From Streptomyces tendae (GTDB lineage Bacteria > Actinomycetota > Actinomycetes > Streptomycetales > Streptomycetaceae), in contig NZ_BMUY01000006.1 of the NCBI RefSeq assembly GCF_014650435.1, positions 62,001 through 126,000 on the forward strand: a stretch of 64,000 nucleotides of DNA, written 5' to 3'. Below the pieces are notes generated by a model, which saw only the letters and a list, made by a program, of their open reading frames with translations, did no database searches and was not told the origin of the DNA. Made by a program: the position numbers and the translations under genes. Positions within the stretch are counted from its first letter, which is position 1, and every line of letters begins with the position of its first letter. Positions 25,117 through 33,261 of the stretch are shown here, piece after piece.

Positions 25117-26376
25117 TCACGGCCCCACGGTGACAGCCTCCCGCGGGCGAGCCGCGCGCCCCCGGTCCCGTCGGTCCAACAAGGCCAGCAGCGGCGTCGC
25201 CATGACGGTCGTCGTGATGGCGACCACCACCAGGGCGCTGAACATCGCCTGCGTCACGATGCCCGCCGCCAGTCCCAGGTTGAGGGCGACCAGCTGCATC
25301 AGTCCGCGCGCGTTCATCAGCGCCCCCACCCGCAGCGCGACCGGGTTGGGCTCGCCCGCCAGCCGCGCCGCGAGCCAGCACGCACCGAACTTGCCGACGA
25401 CCGCCACCACCACGCACCCCGCCGTGAAGAGCAGGACCGGACCCGAACCCAGCAGGGTGAAGTCGGTGTTCAGCCCCGAGTAGGTGAAGAACAGCGGCAC
25501 GAAGACCGCCCCCACCGGCTGCAGTGTGCGGACCGTGTCGTCGAGCCGCGGCGAGCGGGGGAAGACGACGCCGAGACTGAACGCGCCGAACACCGCGTAC
25601 AGTCCGATCACGTCGGTGTACCAGGCGATCAGGAACAGCACGCCGACCAGGGCGAGCAGCAGCTGGTCGGCGCCCGTGCGCTCGGCGAGCAGCGCCGTAC
25701 GGTCGCGCAGCCGCACGCCCACGGCCAGTACCGCGATCAGGCCGAGGCCCCCGGCGACGGCCACGGAGACCTTTCCGGCGCTGCCGCCCGCGATGCGGAA
25801 GACCCCGGCGAGCAGGACCCAGGCCGCGGCGTCGTCGACGGCTCCGGCACCCAGGGAAAGGGCGCCGAACCGGGTCTTGGACAGGTTCCGTTCGGCGATG
25901 ATCCTGGCCAGCATCGGGAACGCCGTCACCGCCAGCGCGACACCGACGAACAGGCCGGACACCGTCAGCGACACGTCCGGGGCGAGCGCACCGGTGCGTT
26001 CGCCGACGGCGGCGATGAGCGCCACCCCCAGCACCATGGGCACCACCAGCCCCGCCGCCGACACCAGTCCGGCCGACCGGGCCACCCCCCGGAGCCGGTC
26101 GGCGCGGAAGTCCCAGCCGACGTGGAACATGAACGCCACGAGCCCGATCTGTCCCACCACGTAGAGCACCGGCCGCAGTTCCGTGGGAAAGAGGGCGGAC
26201 TCGACGCCCGGCAGCAGGGCGCCCAGCACCGACGGGCCCAACACCACGCCCGCGAGCATCTCGCCGACGACGGGCGGCTGCCCGACCGTCTGGAGGAGCC
26301 GGCTGACGATCCGGCAGACCGCGAGGATCACGACGACCGCGATGAAGAAGGCGGGGCCCAGTTCCGTGGTGCTCAT
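25117..26376 (-). CDS. Cation/proton antiporter (CPA2/KefB-like)
   Basis: Integral membrane exchanger of 419 residues with about 12 predicted TM helices (first helix FFIAVVVILAVCRIV). Family signs are VGQPPVVGEMLAGVVLGPS, GALSLGAGAVDDAAAWVLL (the Asp-Asp ion site), LYAVFGAFSLGVVFPR and LMNARGLMQLVALNLGL. The start ATG 26376 overlaps the P450 stop as ATGA. It closes the four-gene leftward operon that starts at 30396. Its place in a pathway operon suggests pH/ion homeostasis or export linked to an acidic product; inferred only. Confidence 0.9.
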   Translation of the reverse strand: MSTTELGPAFFIAVVVILAVCRIVSRLLQTVGQPPVVGEMLAGVVLGPSVLGALLPGVESALFPTELRPVLYVVGQIGLVAFMFHVGWDFRADRLRGVARSAGLVSAAGLVVPMVLGVALIAAVGERTGALAPDVSLTVSGLFVGVALAVTAFPMLARIIAERNLSKTRFGALSLGAGAVDDAAAWVLLAGVFRIAGGSAGKVSVAVAGGLGLIAVLAVGVRLRDRTALLAERTGADQLLLALVGVLFLIAWYTDVIGLYAVFGAFSLGVVFPRSPRLDDTVRTLQPVGAVFVPLFFTYSGLNTDFTLLGSGPVLLFTAGCVVVAVVGKFGACWLAARLAGEPNPVALRVGALMNARGLMQLVALNLGLAAGIVTQAMFSALVVVAITTTVMATPLLALLDRRDRGRAARPREAVTVGP

Positions 26377-27749
26377 CCGTTGCTCACCTTGCTCTCCTTG
26401 TGGTGGGCGACCGGACAGCGTCCGGAGCGCGGTTCCTCGAAGTACCGGCCCGCCAGGCGCAGCCGGCGGGCGTGCAGCACCATGAGCGTGCCGAGCACCA
26501 GTTGCCGCACCCCCCGGGTGACGTCCTCCACGGCGTCGCGCAGCCGGACGAACCGGCGCAGGGTCTCCAGCCGGCGCCGCCCCGGGACCAGCCCGCGGGG
26601 GATCAGCAGGCAGGGCGCGCGGTGCGGGTTGGAGCGGGTGTGCGAGGCGGTCGAGTCGAGCCGGAAGCGGTGCAGCACCTCGCGCACCGCGACGCGCAGG
26701 ACGATCGGGGACACCCGCCACGCGGGGCAGGGACGGTTCGCCGCCACCCCGAACGGGATGTACCGGGCCTTCCTGACGGCGGGGTCCGCCCAGCGGTCCG
26801 GATCGAACTCGTCGGGCCGTTCGTGGCCCGTGGCCTGGTAGTCGGGGTAGCTGAAGCACACCACGGACCCGGTCGGCAGCACCGTCGTGTCGTCGAGCGG
26901 CACCTCGTTGGTGGTGATGCGGTGGGCGATGCCGAACAGCGGGTACAGGCGCAGCGTCTCGTCGATCACCCGCGCCAGGTACCGGTCGTCGTCCGGGTGT
27001 TCCGACAGACGGCGCTGCACGCCCGGGTGGCGGGCCAGGGCGAGCAGGACGTGCGCGGTCGCCTCGGACAGCTGGACGACCGCCGTGTTGAAGAACGTCC
27101 CTTGCAGATACAGCGCCTGCTCGGCGGGGGTCAGCGAGGCCGGCAGCCGGTGCGGCACCGCTCCGGCGGCGATCCGCTCGCGCAGATACGCCGTCAGCCG
27201 TGCCCTTCGCCGCGGGTGCCGCAGCCCGGTGCACTTCAGGGCACTGATCACGTCGTCGGCGTGCGCGGTGATCAGGTCCCGGGCGTGCGGCGGGCACGGC
27301 CGTCGGAAGACCAGTTCGTAGGCGAAGGCGGCCCACGCGGGCATCAGCAGGTCGCGCAGCCGCACCAGACTGACGCGGGTGCCGGGCAGTGTGTCCAGGA
27401 CGTCCGCGACGGCCCGCCCGGCCGCCTCGGCGAGTGCGGCGGAGGAGCCCGCGAGGATGCGCCGCGTCGTCGCGGCGACCTCGTCGTAGCGCTCACCGGG
27501 CTCAAGGTGCTCCTGGTGCACCTCGGGACCCGGCGCGAGCCAGTACCAGAACAGGTCGGACAGCCCCGCGCCCGCGCTCCGGCCGTTCGCGGCGGGATGC
27601 GCGTACACCCGCTCGAACACCTCCGGGCCGTACGCCGGGTTGGGGAGGGTCACCACCCGGTCGCCGTTGACCTTCTCGAAGACCCGTACGCGCAGCGCCA
27701 CCACCGTGCGCGGCAGCCACCACGAGGCGGGCCGCCGGGTGCCGCTCAC
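26373..27749 (-). CDS. Atypical cytochrome P450
   Basis: P450-fold protein of 458 residues. ExxR is present (VIDETLRLYPLFGIAHRI) and the heme loop reads YIPFGVAANRPCPAW, i.e. Cys-ligated but with FGxxxNRxCPA in place of the usual FGxGxHxCxG. In the I-helix, FFNTAVVQLSEATAHVLL replaces the AGxET/DT motif, so the acid-alcohol pair for O2 activation seems absent. This is unlike a standard monooxygenase. Coupled by GTGA to the upstream oxidase gene and by ATGA to the antiporter gene. A rearrangement, peroxygenase or dehydratase role is conceivable. Confidence 0.85.
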   Translation of the reverse strand: MSGTRRPASWWLPRTVVALRVRVFEKVNGDRVVTLPNPAYGPEVFERVYAHPAANGRSAGAGLSDLFWYWLAPGPEVHQEHLEPGERYDEVAATTRRILAGSSAALAEAAGRAVADVLDTLPGTRVSLVRLRDLLMPAWAAFAYELVFRRPCPPHARDLITAHADDVISALKCTGLRHPRRRARLTAYLRERIAAGAVPHRLPASLTPAEQALYLQGTFFNTAVVQLSEATAHVLLALARHPGVQRRLSEHPDDDRYLARVIDETLRLYPLFGIAHRITTNEVPLDDTTVLPTGSVVCFSYPDYQATGHERPDEFDPDRWADPAVRKARYIPFGVAANRPCPAWRVSPIVLRVAVREVLHRFRLDSTASHTRSNPHRAPCLLIPRGLVPGRRRLETLRRFVRLRDAVEDVTRGVRQLVLGTLMVLHARRLRLAGRYFEEPRSGRCPVAHHKESKVSNG

Positions 27750-28816
27750 CACGCCGCGTCCCCGCGGACGACCATGTCGGCGCTCAGGTCGGCGTTGCGG
27801 CGCCCGCCGCACAGGGCGAGCGTGTGGTCGTACTCGTCGAGCAGCGTCCGCAGCACCTCACGGACGCCCGCCGCCCCCTTGGCCGCCAGCCCCCACAGCA
27901 CGGGGCGTCCCACGCCGACGGCCGCCGCTCCCAGCGCGAGCGCGACGGCCACGTCACCGCCCCGGCGCACCCCGCCGTCCAGGAGGACCGGCACCGCGCC
28001 GGCGACCGCGTCGACGACCGCGGGCAGGCAGTCGAGGGACGCCGCGGCGGTGTCGCACTGGCGGCCCCCGTGGTTGGAGACGATCACGCCCGCCGCGCCG
28101 TGCTCCACGGCCAGCCGCGCGTCCGCCGGATGGAGCACCCCCTTGACCCACACGGGCAGCGAGGTCATGCCCACCGTCTCGGCGAAGTCCCGCCAGGACG
28201 CCGCCGGGTGCATCGGGATGTCGGTGAGGGTGCCCGGCGGGGCGCCGGGCAGGTCGCGCATGTTCTCCGCGGCACAGCCGGGCGGCAGGTCGTCGAAGCC
28301 GTTGCGCAGGTCCCGGGTGCGCCGGCCGAAGCACGGCGAGTCGGCGGTGACGACCAGGGCCGAACAGCCGGCCTCCTCGGCCCGCCGCACCAGCGCCTCG
28401 GTGACCTCCCGGCGCGGGTGCGGGTAGAGCAGGAACCACACCGCCGGGTCCGGGGCCGCCTCGCGGGCCGCCGCGACGACGGCCGGCACCGCCGTCGTCG
28501 CGGCGACGCCCGTCACCAGGACGGCGCCCTCGGCCGCGGCGGCCCGCGCCACGGCCCGCTCCCCGTCCGGGTGCAGCAGCCGGTGGAACGCGGTCGGCGC
28601 GACCACCACCGGCGCCGCCCGCCGGGCGCCCGGCAGGTCGACGGCGGTGTCCCGGCGCGCGGCGCCGCGCAGCACCCGGGGCAGCAGCGCGTACCGGTCG
28701 AACGCCCGGCCGTTGGCGGCCAGTGCGCGCTCCTCGCCCGCGCCGCCCGCCACGTAGTCGTAGTGGACGGGGTCGAGCGCCGCGCGCGCCGCGTCGTGCA
28801 GTTCGCCGAGGGTCAC
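27746..28816 (-). CDS. FMN-dependent alpha-hydroxy-acid oxidase/dehydrogenase
   Basis: Glycolate-oxidase/lactate-oxidase/mandelate-dehydrogenase family member, 356 residues, TIM barrel. Conserved pieces: YDYVAGGAGEERALAANG at the N-terminus, VVTADSPCFGRRTRDLRNGF, LPVWVKGVLHPADARLA with the flavin-contacting Lys, and the catalytic His with substrate Arg in VIVSNHGGRQCDTAAASL. It oxidises a 2-hydroxy acid to the 2-oxo acid. Start GTG 28816 overlaps the stop of the flavoprotein gene (GTGA). Context suggests an aryl-2-hydroxy acid substrate. Confidence 0.93.
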   Translation of the reverse strand: MTLGELHDAARAALDPVHYDYVAGGAGEERALAANGRAFDRYALLPRVLRGAARRDTAVDLPGARRAAPVVVAPTAFHRLLHPDGERAVARAAAAEGAVLVTGVAATTAVPAVVAAAREAAPDPAVWFLLYPHPRREVTEALVRRAEEAGCSALVVTADSPCFGRRTRDLRNGFDDLPPGCAAENMRDLPGAPPGTLTDIPMHPAASWRDFAETVGMTSLPVWVKGVLHPADARLAVEHGAAGVIVSNHGGRQCDTAAASLDCLPAVVDAVAGAVPVLLDGGVRRGGDVAVALALGAAAVGVGRPVLWGLAAKGAAGVREVLRTLLDEYDHTLALCGGRRNADLSADMVVRGDAAW

Positions 28817-30396
28817 GGCGCCACCGGTGCCACCGCGTCGCGCCGGGCGGCGAGGAACGTCCGCAGCGGGGCGCGGTGGTACTCCTCGGTGTCCCACTCG
28901 TTCTCCAGGTTCGACGCGAGGTGGTGCTCGGCGACGAACGCGCCCTGGCGGTACCAGCGCACGACCGGGTGCAGATAGCGGCCGTCCAGGCCGGAGACGT
29001 CGTACTGGGACCCGCGGCCCGCCGTCACGTCGAAGGGGTCGACGAGGTCGTGGTCCTTGCCGTACTCCAGGGTGATCACGGCGTGCGCCTCGACGTCCCC
29101 GAAGTCCCCGGCGGCGACGGCGTCCGGCACGTGGGCGACCGGGACCTCCTCGGCGTAGCGCATGGTGCCGTCCGGGGCGAGGGTCAGCAGGTCGCCGAGG
29201 ACGGCGAACTGCTGCCACAGGGCCGAGGACCGGTTGACCCGGCCGATCACGGCGTCCACGGCCCGCTCCGTGGTGTCGCCCAACTCCGTCGCGGGCCACG
29301 GGTCCTGGTGGTGGCGCTGGCGCAGTCCCCGGTGCAGGGCCCGCACCATGTAGCGGAAGCCGTGGATGAAGCCGGTCGTGGCCTTCCGGAAGTCCCGGCC
29401 CTGCATCAGCGTCCCGGCGAAGTACAGGCCGGGTACGTTGACCGACTCGCTCAGCGGCGTCAGCTGCGGGAAGCGGCCGTCGACCATCAGGTCCGGTGTG
29501 CAGGTCTCGTCGAAGAGCGAGACGTCGCAGCGGAACCCGGTCGCCACGATCACCCGGTCGTAGCGCAGGTCCTTGACCACGTCCTCGTTGCGCTCGAAGG
29601 CGAACTGGACCCGGTAGCCGTCCGCGTCCCGCCGGATGTCCAGCACCCGGCCGTCCAGGACCGCGTTCTGGGACTTGAGCTGGTAGCTGTCCAGGAAGTT
29701 GTTGTAGACCGCCCGCAGGTGTCCCACGTAGTGCGTCCGCCAGGCCATGCGCAGCGAACCCGATCCGGCCACGTGGATGACCGCCGCGTTCTCCATCAGG
29801 TTCTCGGCGGTCTCGAACGCCGAGTTGCCCCGCCCGATGATCAGCACCCGCTGGTCGGTGTAGGCCGCCGGGTCGGTGTCGATGGTGTCGTAGCGCTCGG
29901 CCAGTTCGACGCCCGGGATCGACGGCAGGTTCGGCACGGGCATGCCGGTGGCGACCACCAGGTGCCTCGCCCGCCACCGCGTTCCGCCCTGATCGGTGAC
30001 GGTGAACCCCTCGTCGTCGCGGGTGACGTGCCGTACGGCGGTGTCGTACCGCACCCGCACCCCGGTCCGGTCGGCGAAGTCCGCCAGATAGCGCACCAGA
30101 TCGTCGGCGGCCGGGAAGTAGCGGGGGCTGTACCGGGTGAACACCAGCTCGGGGTCGTCGCTCAGCAGCGAGTTCCAGTCCATCCGCAGCCGCAGCTCCG
30201 GGTCGTCGTAGCCGGTGTGCACCTTGTTGTTCGAGATCAGGTAGCGGTGCCGCGGGAAGCGCGTGAAGAACGCGCCCGGCACGCCGCCGCGCTCCAGGAC
30301 GACGTAGTCCGCGCCGTCCCGCTCCAGGAAGGAGGCGAGCTGCAGGCCGGCGGGGCCCGCTCCGATGATGAGGTAGTCATGGCAGTCATGGCTCAT
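28813..30396 (-). CDS. FOXRED2-like FAD/NAD(P)-binding monooxygenase
   Basis: Two-dinucleotide-binding-domain flavoprotein of 527 residues. FAD motif IIGAGPAGLQLASFLER is at residues 9-25; the second Rossmann motif VLIIGRGNSAFETAENL binds NAD(P)H; DRVIVATGFRCD marks the linker and VPGLYFAGTLMQGRDFR the C-terminal FAD contact. Such proteins resemble N- or Baeyer-Villiger-type flavin monooxygenases, but this subgroup is poorly characterised. ATG 30396 begins MSHDCHDYLIIGAG; an in-frame ATG at 30414 is also possible. First gene of the leftward operon, separated by 62 bp from the lyase GTG; the intervening palindrome must control both. Confidence 0.87.
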   Translation of the reverse strand: MSHDCHDYLIIGAGPAGLQLASFLERDGADYVVLERGGVPGAFFTRFPRHRYLISNNKVHTGYDDPELRLRMDWNSLLSDDPELVFTRYSPRYFPAADDLVRYLADFADRTGVRVRYDTAVRHVTRDDEGFTVTDQGGTRWRARHLVVATGMPVPNLPSIPGVELAERYDTIDTDPAAYTDQRVLIIGRGNSAFETAENLMENAAVIHVAGSGSLRMAWRTHYVGHLRAVYNNFLDSYQLKSQNAVLDGRVLDIRRDADGYRVQFAFERNEDVVKDLRYDRVIVATGFRCDVSLFDETCTPDLMVDGRFPQLTPLSESVNVPGLYFAGTLMQGRDFRKATTGFIHGFRYMVRALHRGLRQRHHQDPWPATELGDTTERAVDAVIGRVNRSSALWQQFAVLGDLLTLAPDGTMRYAEEVPVAHVPDAVAAGDFGDVEAHAVITLEYGKDHDLVDPFDVTAGRGSQYDVSGLDGRYLHPVVRWYRQGAFVAEHHLASNLENEWDTEEYHRAPLRTFLAARRDAVAPVAP

Positions 30397-30415
30397 GCCA
30401 CGGAAGGTAGCCACG

Positions 30416-30439
30416 GGATTTCAGAGCGCTCTGAGATCC
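30416..30439. promoter_or_regulatory. Extended palindrome between the flavoprotein operon and the lyase gene
   Basis: TCAGAGCGCTCTGA (30421-30434) is a perfect 14-bp palindrome; GGAT and ATCC arms extend it to 24 bp with one mismatch. It occupies the centre of a 62-bp divergent intergenic region, 19 bp from each start codon, so both transcripts must be nearly leaderless. It matches the site at 23271-23284. Confidence 0.85.
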
Positions 30440-30458
30440 GCGGCCTACGTTCCCCGGT

Positions 30459-31994
30459 GTGCTCACTCCCACGGACACCGTCCCGCTCTCCGGCCCCCTG
30501 GACGCCGCCGACCTGCGCCGCGCGGCACTCCCGCTCACCGTCGCGGTGGACGAGGCGGCCCGCGCCCGCGTCGAACGAGGGCGCCGCCTCTTCCACGCGC
30601 TGCGGCACGGACCCGGCGGCGCGGACCGCCGGATCTACGGCGCCGACACCGGCTTCGGCGCCCTCGTCGGCTACGCCGGCCGCACCGACGACGCCGACCA
30701 GTGCGACAACACCCTGGCGCACCTCGGCGCGGGGCAGGGACCGGACCTGGCGCCCCAGATCGTGCGGGCCGCGCTGCTGCTGCGCACCCGCTCCCTCGCC
30801 CAGGGGCTCTCGGGGGTGTCGGCCGAGGTGGTCGACCGGCTCGCGGCGATGTTCGCCACCACCTTCGCGCCCGCCGTCCCCCGCTACGGCTCCGTCGGCG
30901 CGAGCGGCGACCTCATCCCGCTCGCCTACGCAACCCAGGCCCTGCGCGGCCGGGGCCACGCCTACCTGGACGGCGACCGGATGCCGGCCGGCGAGGCGCT
31001 GACCGCCGCCGGACTGCGCCCCCTCGCCCTCGACGGACGCGACGCGCTCGCCCTGGTCAACGGCACCTCCGTCACCACCGCGGCCACGGCGCTGGCCCTC
31101 GACGCCGTGCGCGCCGCGCACCGCTCGCTCACCGCGCTCAGCTGCCTGCTGACCGACCTCCTCGGCTGCGACACCGGCTTCCTCGACGCCGACCTGCTGC
31201 GGGTCTACGGCCACCCCGGCGCCGTCGACGTGGGCGGCCGGATGCGGCACACCCTGGCGGGCGGCACGCCCTCGGGCACCCGGCCGCTGCAGGAGCCGTA
31301 CAGCATCCGCTGTGCCCCGCAGCTGCTGGGCGCCGCCGAGGACGCGCTGCGCCACGTCGACGGTGTCGTCGCCGCCGACCTCGGCGGGGTCAGCGACAAC
31401 CCGCTGTTCTTCCCCGCTCCCGGCACGGGCGCCGGCACCGACGGCGTGGGGGAGGGGAAGGTCGTGCACGGCGGGAACTTCTTCGGGCAGCCCGCCGCGT
31501 TCGCCGCCGACCTGCTCGCCTCCGTCACCGCCCAACTCGGCAACCTCGCCGAACGCCAGCTGGACCTCCTGGTGGACCCGGCCCGCAACGGCGGGCTGCC
31601 GCCGATGCTCGCCACCGAGCCCGGGGCGCAGCACGGTCTGCAGGGCGTGCAGTTGGCCAGCACCGCGTTCGTGGCGGAGATCCGCCGCGCCGCGACCCCG
31701 GCCGGCATGCAGAGCCTGCCGACGAACCTGCACAACCAGGACGTGGTGCCGTTCGGCACGCAGGCCGCCCTGCGCGCCCACGACTCGGCGGAACTGCTCG
31801 GCCTGCTGTGCGGGTCGCTCGCCCTCGGCCTGCGCCAGGCCGCCCACGTGGGAGCCCGCCGCCCCACCGCACCCCGGTGCCGGGAACTTTTGGACGCCCT
31901 CACCGAGGCGATCCCCCCGGTCGACCCGGACCGCCCGCTGGACTCGGACGTCCGCGTCGCCGCCCGCCTGCTGGTCAGGTACGCCCGGCCTTGA
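30459..31994 (+). CDS. Aromatic amino-acid ammonia-lyase (MIO family, TAL-like signature)
   Basis: HAL/PAL/TAL-fold enzyme of 511 residues. The self-processing MIO tripeptide Ala-Ser-Gly is in YGSVGASGDLIPLAY; the catalytic Tyr loop reads IYGADTGFGAL; NPLFFP, HGGNFFGQPAAFAAD and LHNQDVVPFGTQAAL complete the active site. The substrate-selectivity position reads NTLAHLGAG, with His-Leu as in bacterial tyrosine ammonia-lyases rather than Ser-His of histidine lyases, and NQDVVPFG is also closer to TAL/TAM than to HAL. Expected product: an aryl-acrylate such as p-coumarate. Start GTG 30459; no clear ribosome site. Its last 20 bp overlap the convergent kinase gene. TAL specificity is inferred from a few residues. 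Confidence 0.9.
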   Translation: MLTPTDTVPLSGPLDAADLRRAALPLTVAVDEAARARVERGRRLFHALRHGPGGADRRIYGADTGFGALVGYAGRTDDADQCDNTLAHLGAGQGPDLAPQIVRAALLLRTRSLAQGLSGVSAEVVDRLAAMFATTFAPAVPRYGSVGASGDLIPLAYATQALRGRGHAYLDGDRMPAGEALTAAGLRPLALDGRDALALVNGTSVTTAATALALDAVRAAHRSLTALSCLLTDLLGCDTGFLDADLLRVYGHPGAVDVGGRMRHTLAGGTPSGTRPLQEPYSIRCAPQLLGAAEDALRHVDGVVAADLGGVSDNPLFFPAPGTGAGTDGVGEGKVVHGGNFFGQPAAFAADLLASVTAQLGNLAERQLDLLVDPARNGGLPPMLATEPGAQHGLQGVQLASTAFVAEIRRAATPAGMQSLPTNLHNQDVVPFGTQAALRAHDSAELLGLLCGSLALGLRQAAHVGARRPTAPRCRELLDALTEAIPPVDPDRPLDSDVRVAARLLVRYARP

Positions 31995-33261
31995 CCCGGC
32001 GCGGTGCGAGGCGGGGCGTCCGGCCCCGGGGTGGCGGAACGGACACGGACGGGGAGCCGCCCACCGGGAGCCGGATGGTGAACCGGGCGCCGTGCCCGGG
32101 GCGTCCGGTCGCGGCGACAGTGCCACCGTGGTGGGTGACGACCTCCCGCAGCAGCGCGAGCCCCAGCCCGTACCGGCCGGTGGATCCGCCCCGGTGGAAC
32201 CGTTCGAAGAGCCGTTCCGCCTCCGCCGGGTCGAAGCCCTTCCCGGTGTTCGCGACGGTCAGCGTGACCGTCCCGCGGGCCCGGGCCAGGGCGACCTCGA
32301 CCCGCCCGCCCGGCGGGGTGTGTCCGACGGCGTTGGACAGCAGCTCCCCGACGGCCCGGCGCAGCGCCGACTCGACACCGTCGACGAACAAGGGGTGGCG
32401 CGGACCGTCCACGACGACGGTGAGACGGCCGTCGCGGACCCGGTCCGCCTCCTCCGCGACCACCGCACGGGCCAGGGCCACCAGGTCGACCGGCCGGTGG
32501 TCCGCCGGCCGCGCCGGGCCCGCCGCGAGACTCGCCGACAGCAGCAGGTCGTCCAGCACCTCGCCGAGCCGGCCGACCGAGCCGACCAGCCGCGTCAGCC
32601 CGTCACGGTGCGGGGCGGGCAAGCCCTGGGCCGCCGCCTGCCGCGCCAGCAGCTGCGCCCGCGTGTACACCTGGGTGACCGGGGTGCGCAGTTCATGGCT
32701 GGCGTCCGTGACGAACCGGCGCTGCCGGGTGAGTGCCTCGGCCAGCGGGGACACCGCGAGCCGCCCCAGGACCACCCCGGTGGCGGCCGCGGCCAGCAGG
32801 CCCACCACCTCCGCGACGCCCAGCGCGAACCACAGGTGCCGGCGGTCGGCCAGCTGGAACCGCAGGTCGAACACCGCCTGCACGACCTTCCCGTCCGCCC
32901 TGACCTGGGTACGCACCAGGTACTGGGTGTCGTCGCGCCGCACCGTGCGTTCCACCGCCTCGTGGGTCCGGCGGACCCGCCGCATGTCGCTCTCCACCGG
33001 GAAGCCCGCCGGGGCGTTGGCCAGCGGGACCGCGCCGCGCGCGAACAGCCAGGTGCACACCGGCGGACTGGACAGGTCCCCGCGCTCCGCGCCGTAGCGC
33101 AGCTCCCGCCACACCTGGTCGCTCTGCGCCCGCGTCATGACGGTGTCGGCGATGCCGCCGACGACGGTGACCAGCAGGGTGATGATCGCGCCGGTCAGTA
33201 CGGCGACGCGCAGCCGGGCCCGGCTCACGGCCACCCGTTCCCCGGACGCCGACGCGCTCAT
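31975..33261 (-). CDS. Two-component sensor histidine kinase
   Basis: Membrane kinase of 428 residues. TM1 lies at VAVLTGAIITLLVTVVGGIA, a roughly 110-residue extracytoplasmic sensor follows, TM2 at LWFALGVAEVVGLLAAAATG, then the H-box FVTDASHELRTPVTQV and the ATPase motifs (ELLSNAVGHTPPGG N-box, GKGFDPAEAERLF, GRYGLGLALLREV G-box). Start ATG 33261 overlaps the regulator stop (ATGA). Its 3' end overlaps the lyase gene tail to tail by 20 bp. Stimulus unknown; a role in sensing the pathway product or cell-envelope state is only suggested by position. Confidence 0.93.
   Translation of the reverse strand: MSASASGERVAVSRARLRVAVLTGAIITLLVTVVGGIADTVMTRAQSDQVWRELRYGAERGDLSSPPVCTWLFARGAVPLANAPAGFPVESDMRRVRRTHEAVERTVRRDDTQYLVRTQVRADGKVVQAVFDLRFQLADRRHLWFALGVAEVVGLLAAAATGVVLGRLAVSPLAEALTRQRRFVTDASHELRTPVTQVYTRAQLLARQAAAQGLPAPHRDGLTRLVGSVGRLGEVLDDLLLSASLAAGPARPADHRPVDLVALARAVVAEEADRVRDGRLTVVVDGPRHPLFVDGVESALRRAVGELLSNAVGHTPPGGRVEVALARARGTVTLTVANTGKGFDPAEAERLFERFHRGGSTGRYGLGLALLREVVTHHGGTVAATGRPGHGARFTIRLPVGGSPSVSVPPPRGRTPRLAPRRVKAGRT

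Noticed and set aside
23314..26841. An 1175-residue open frame spanning the ligase and antiporter region
   Set aside because: Low-complexity Arg/Pro-rich translation of another frame and of the repeats; crosses two real genes.
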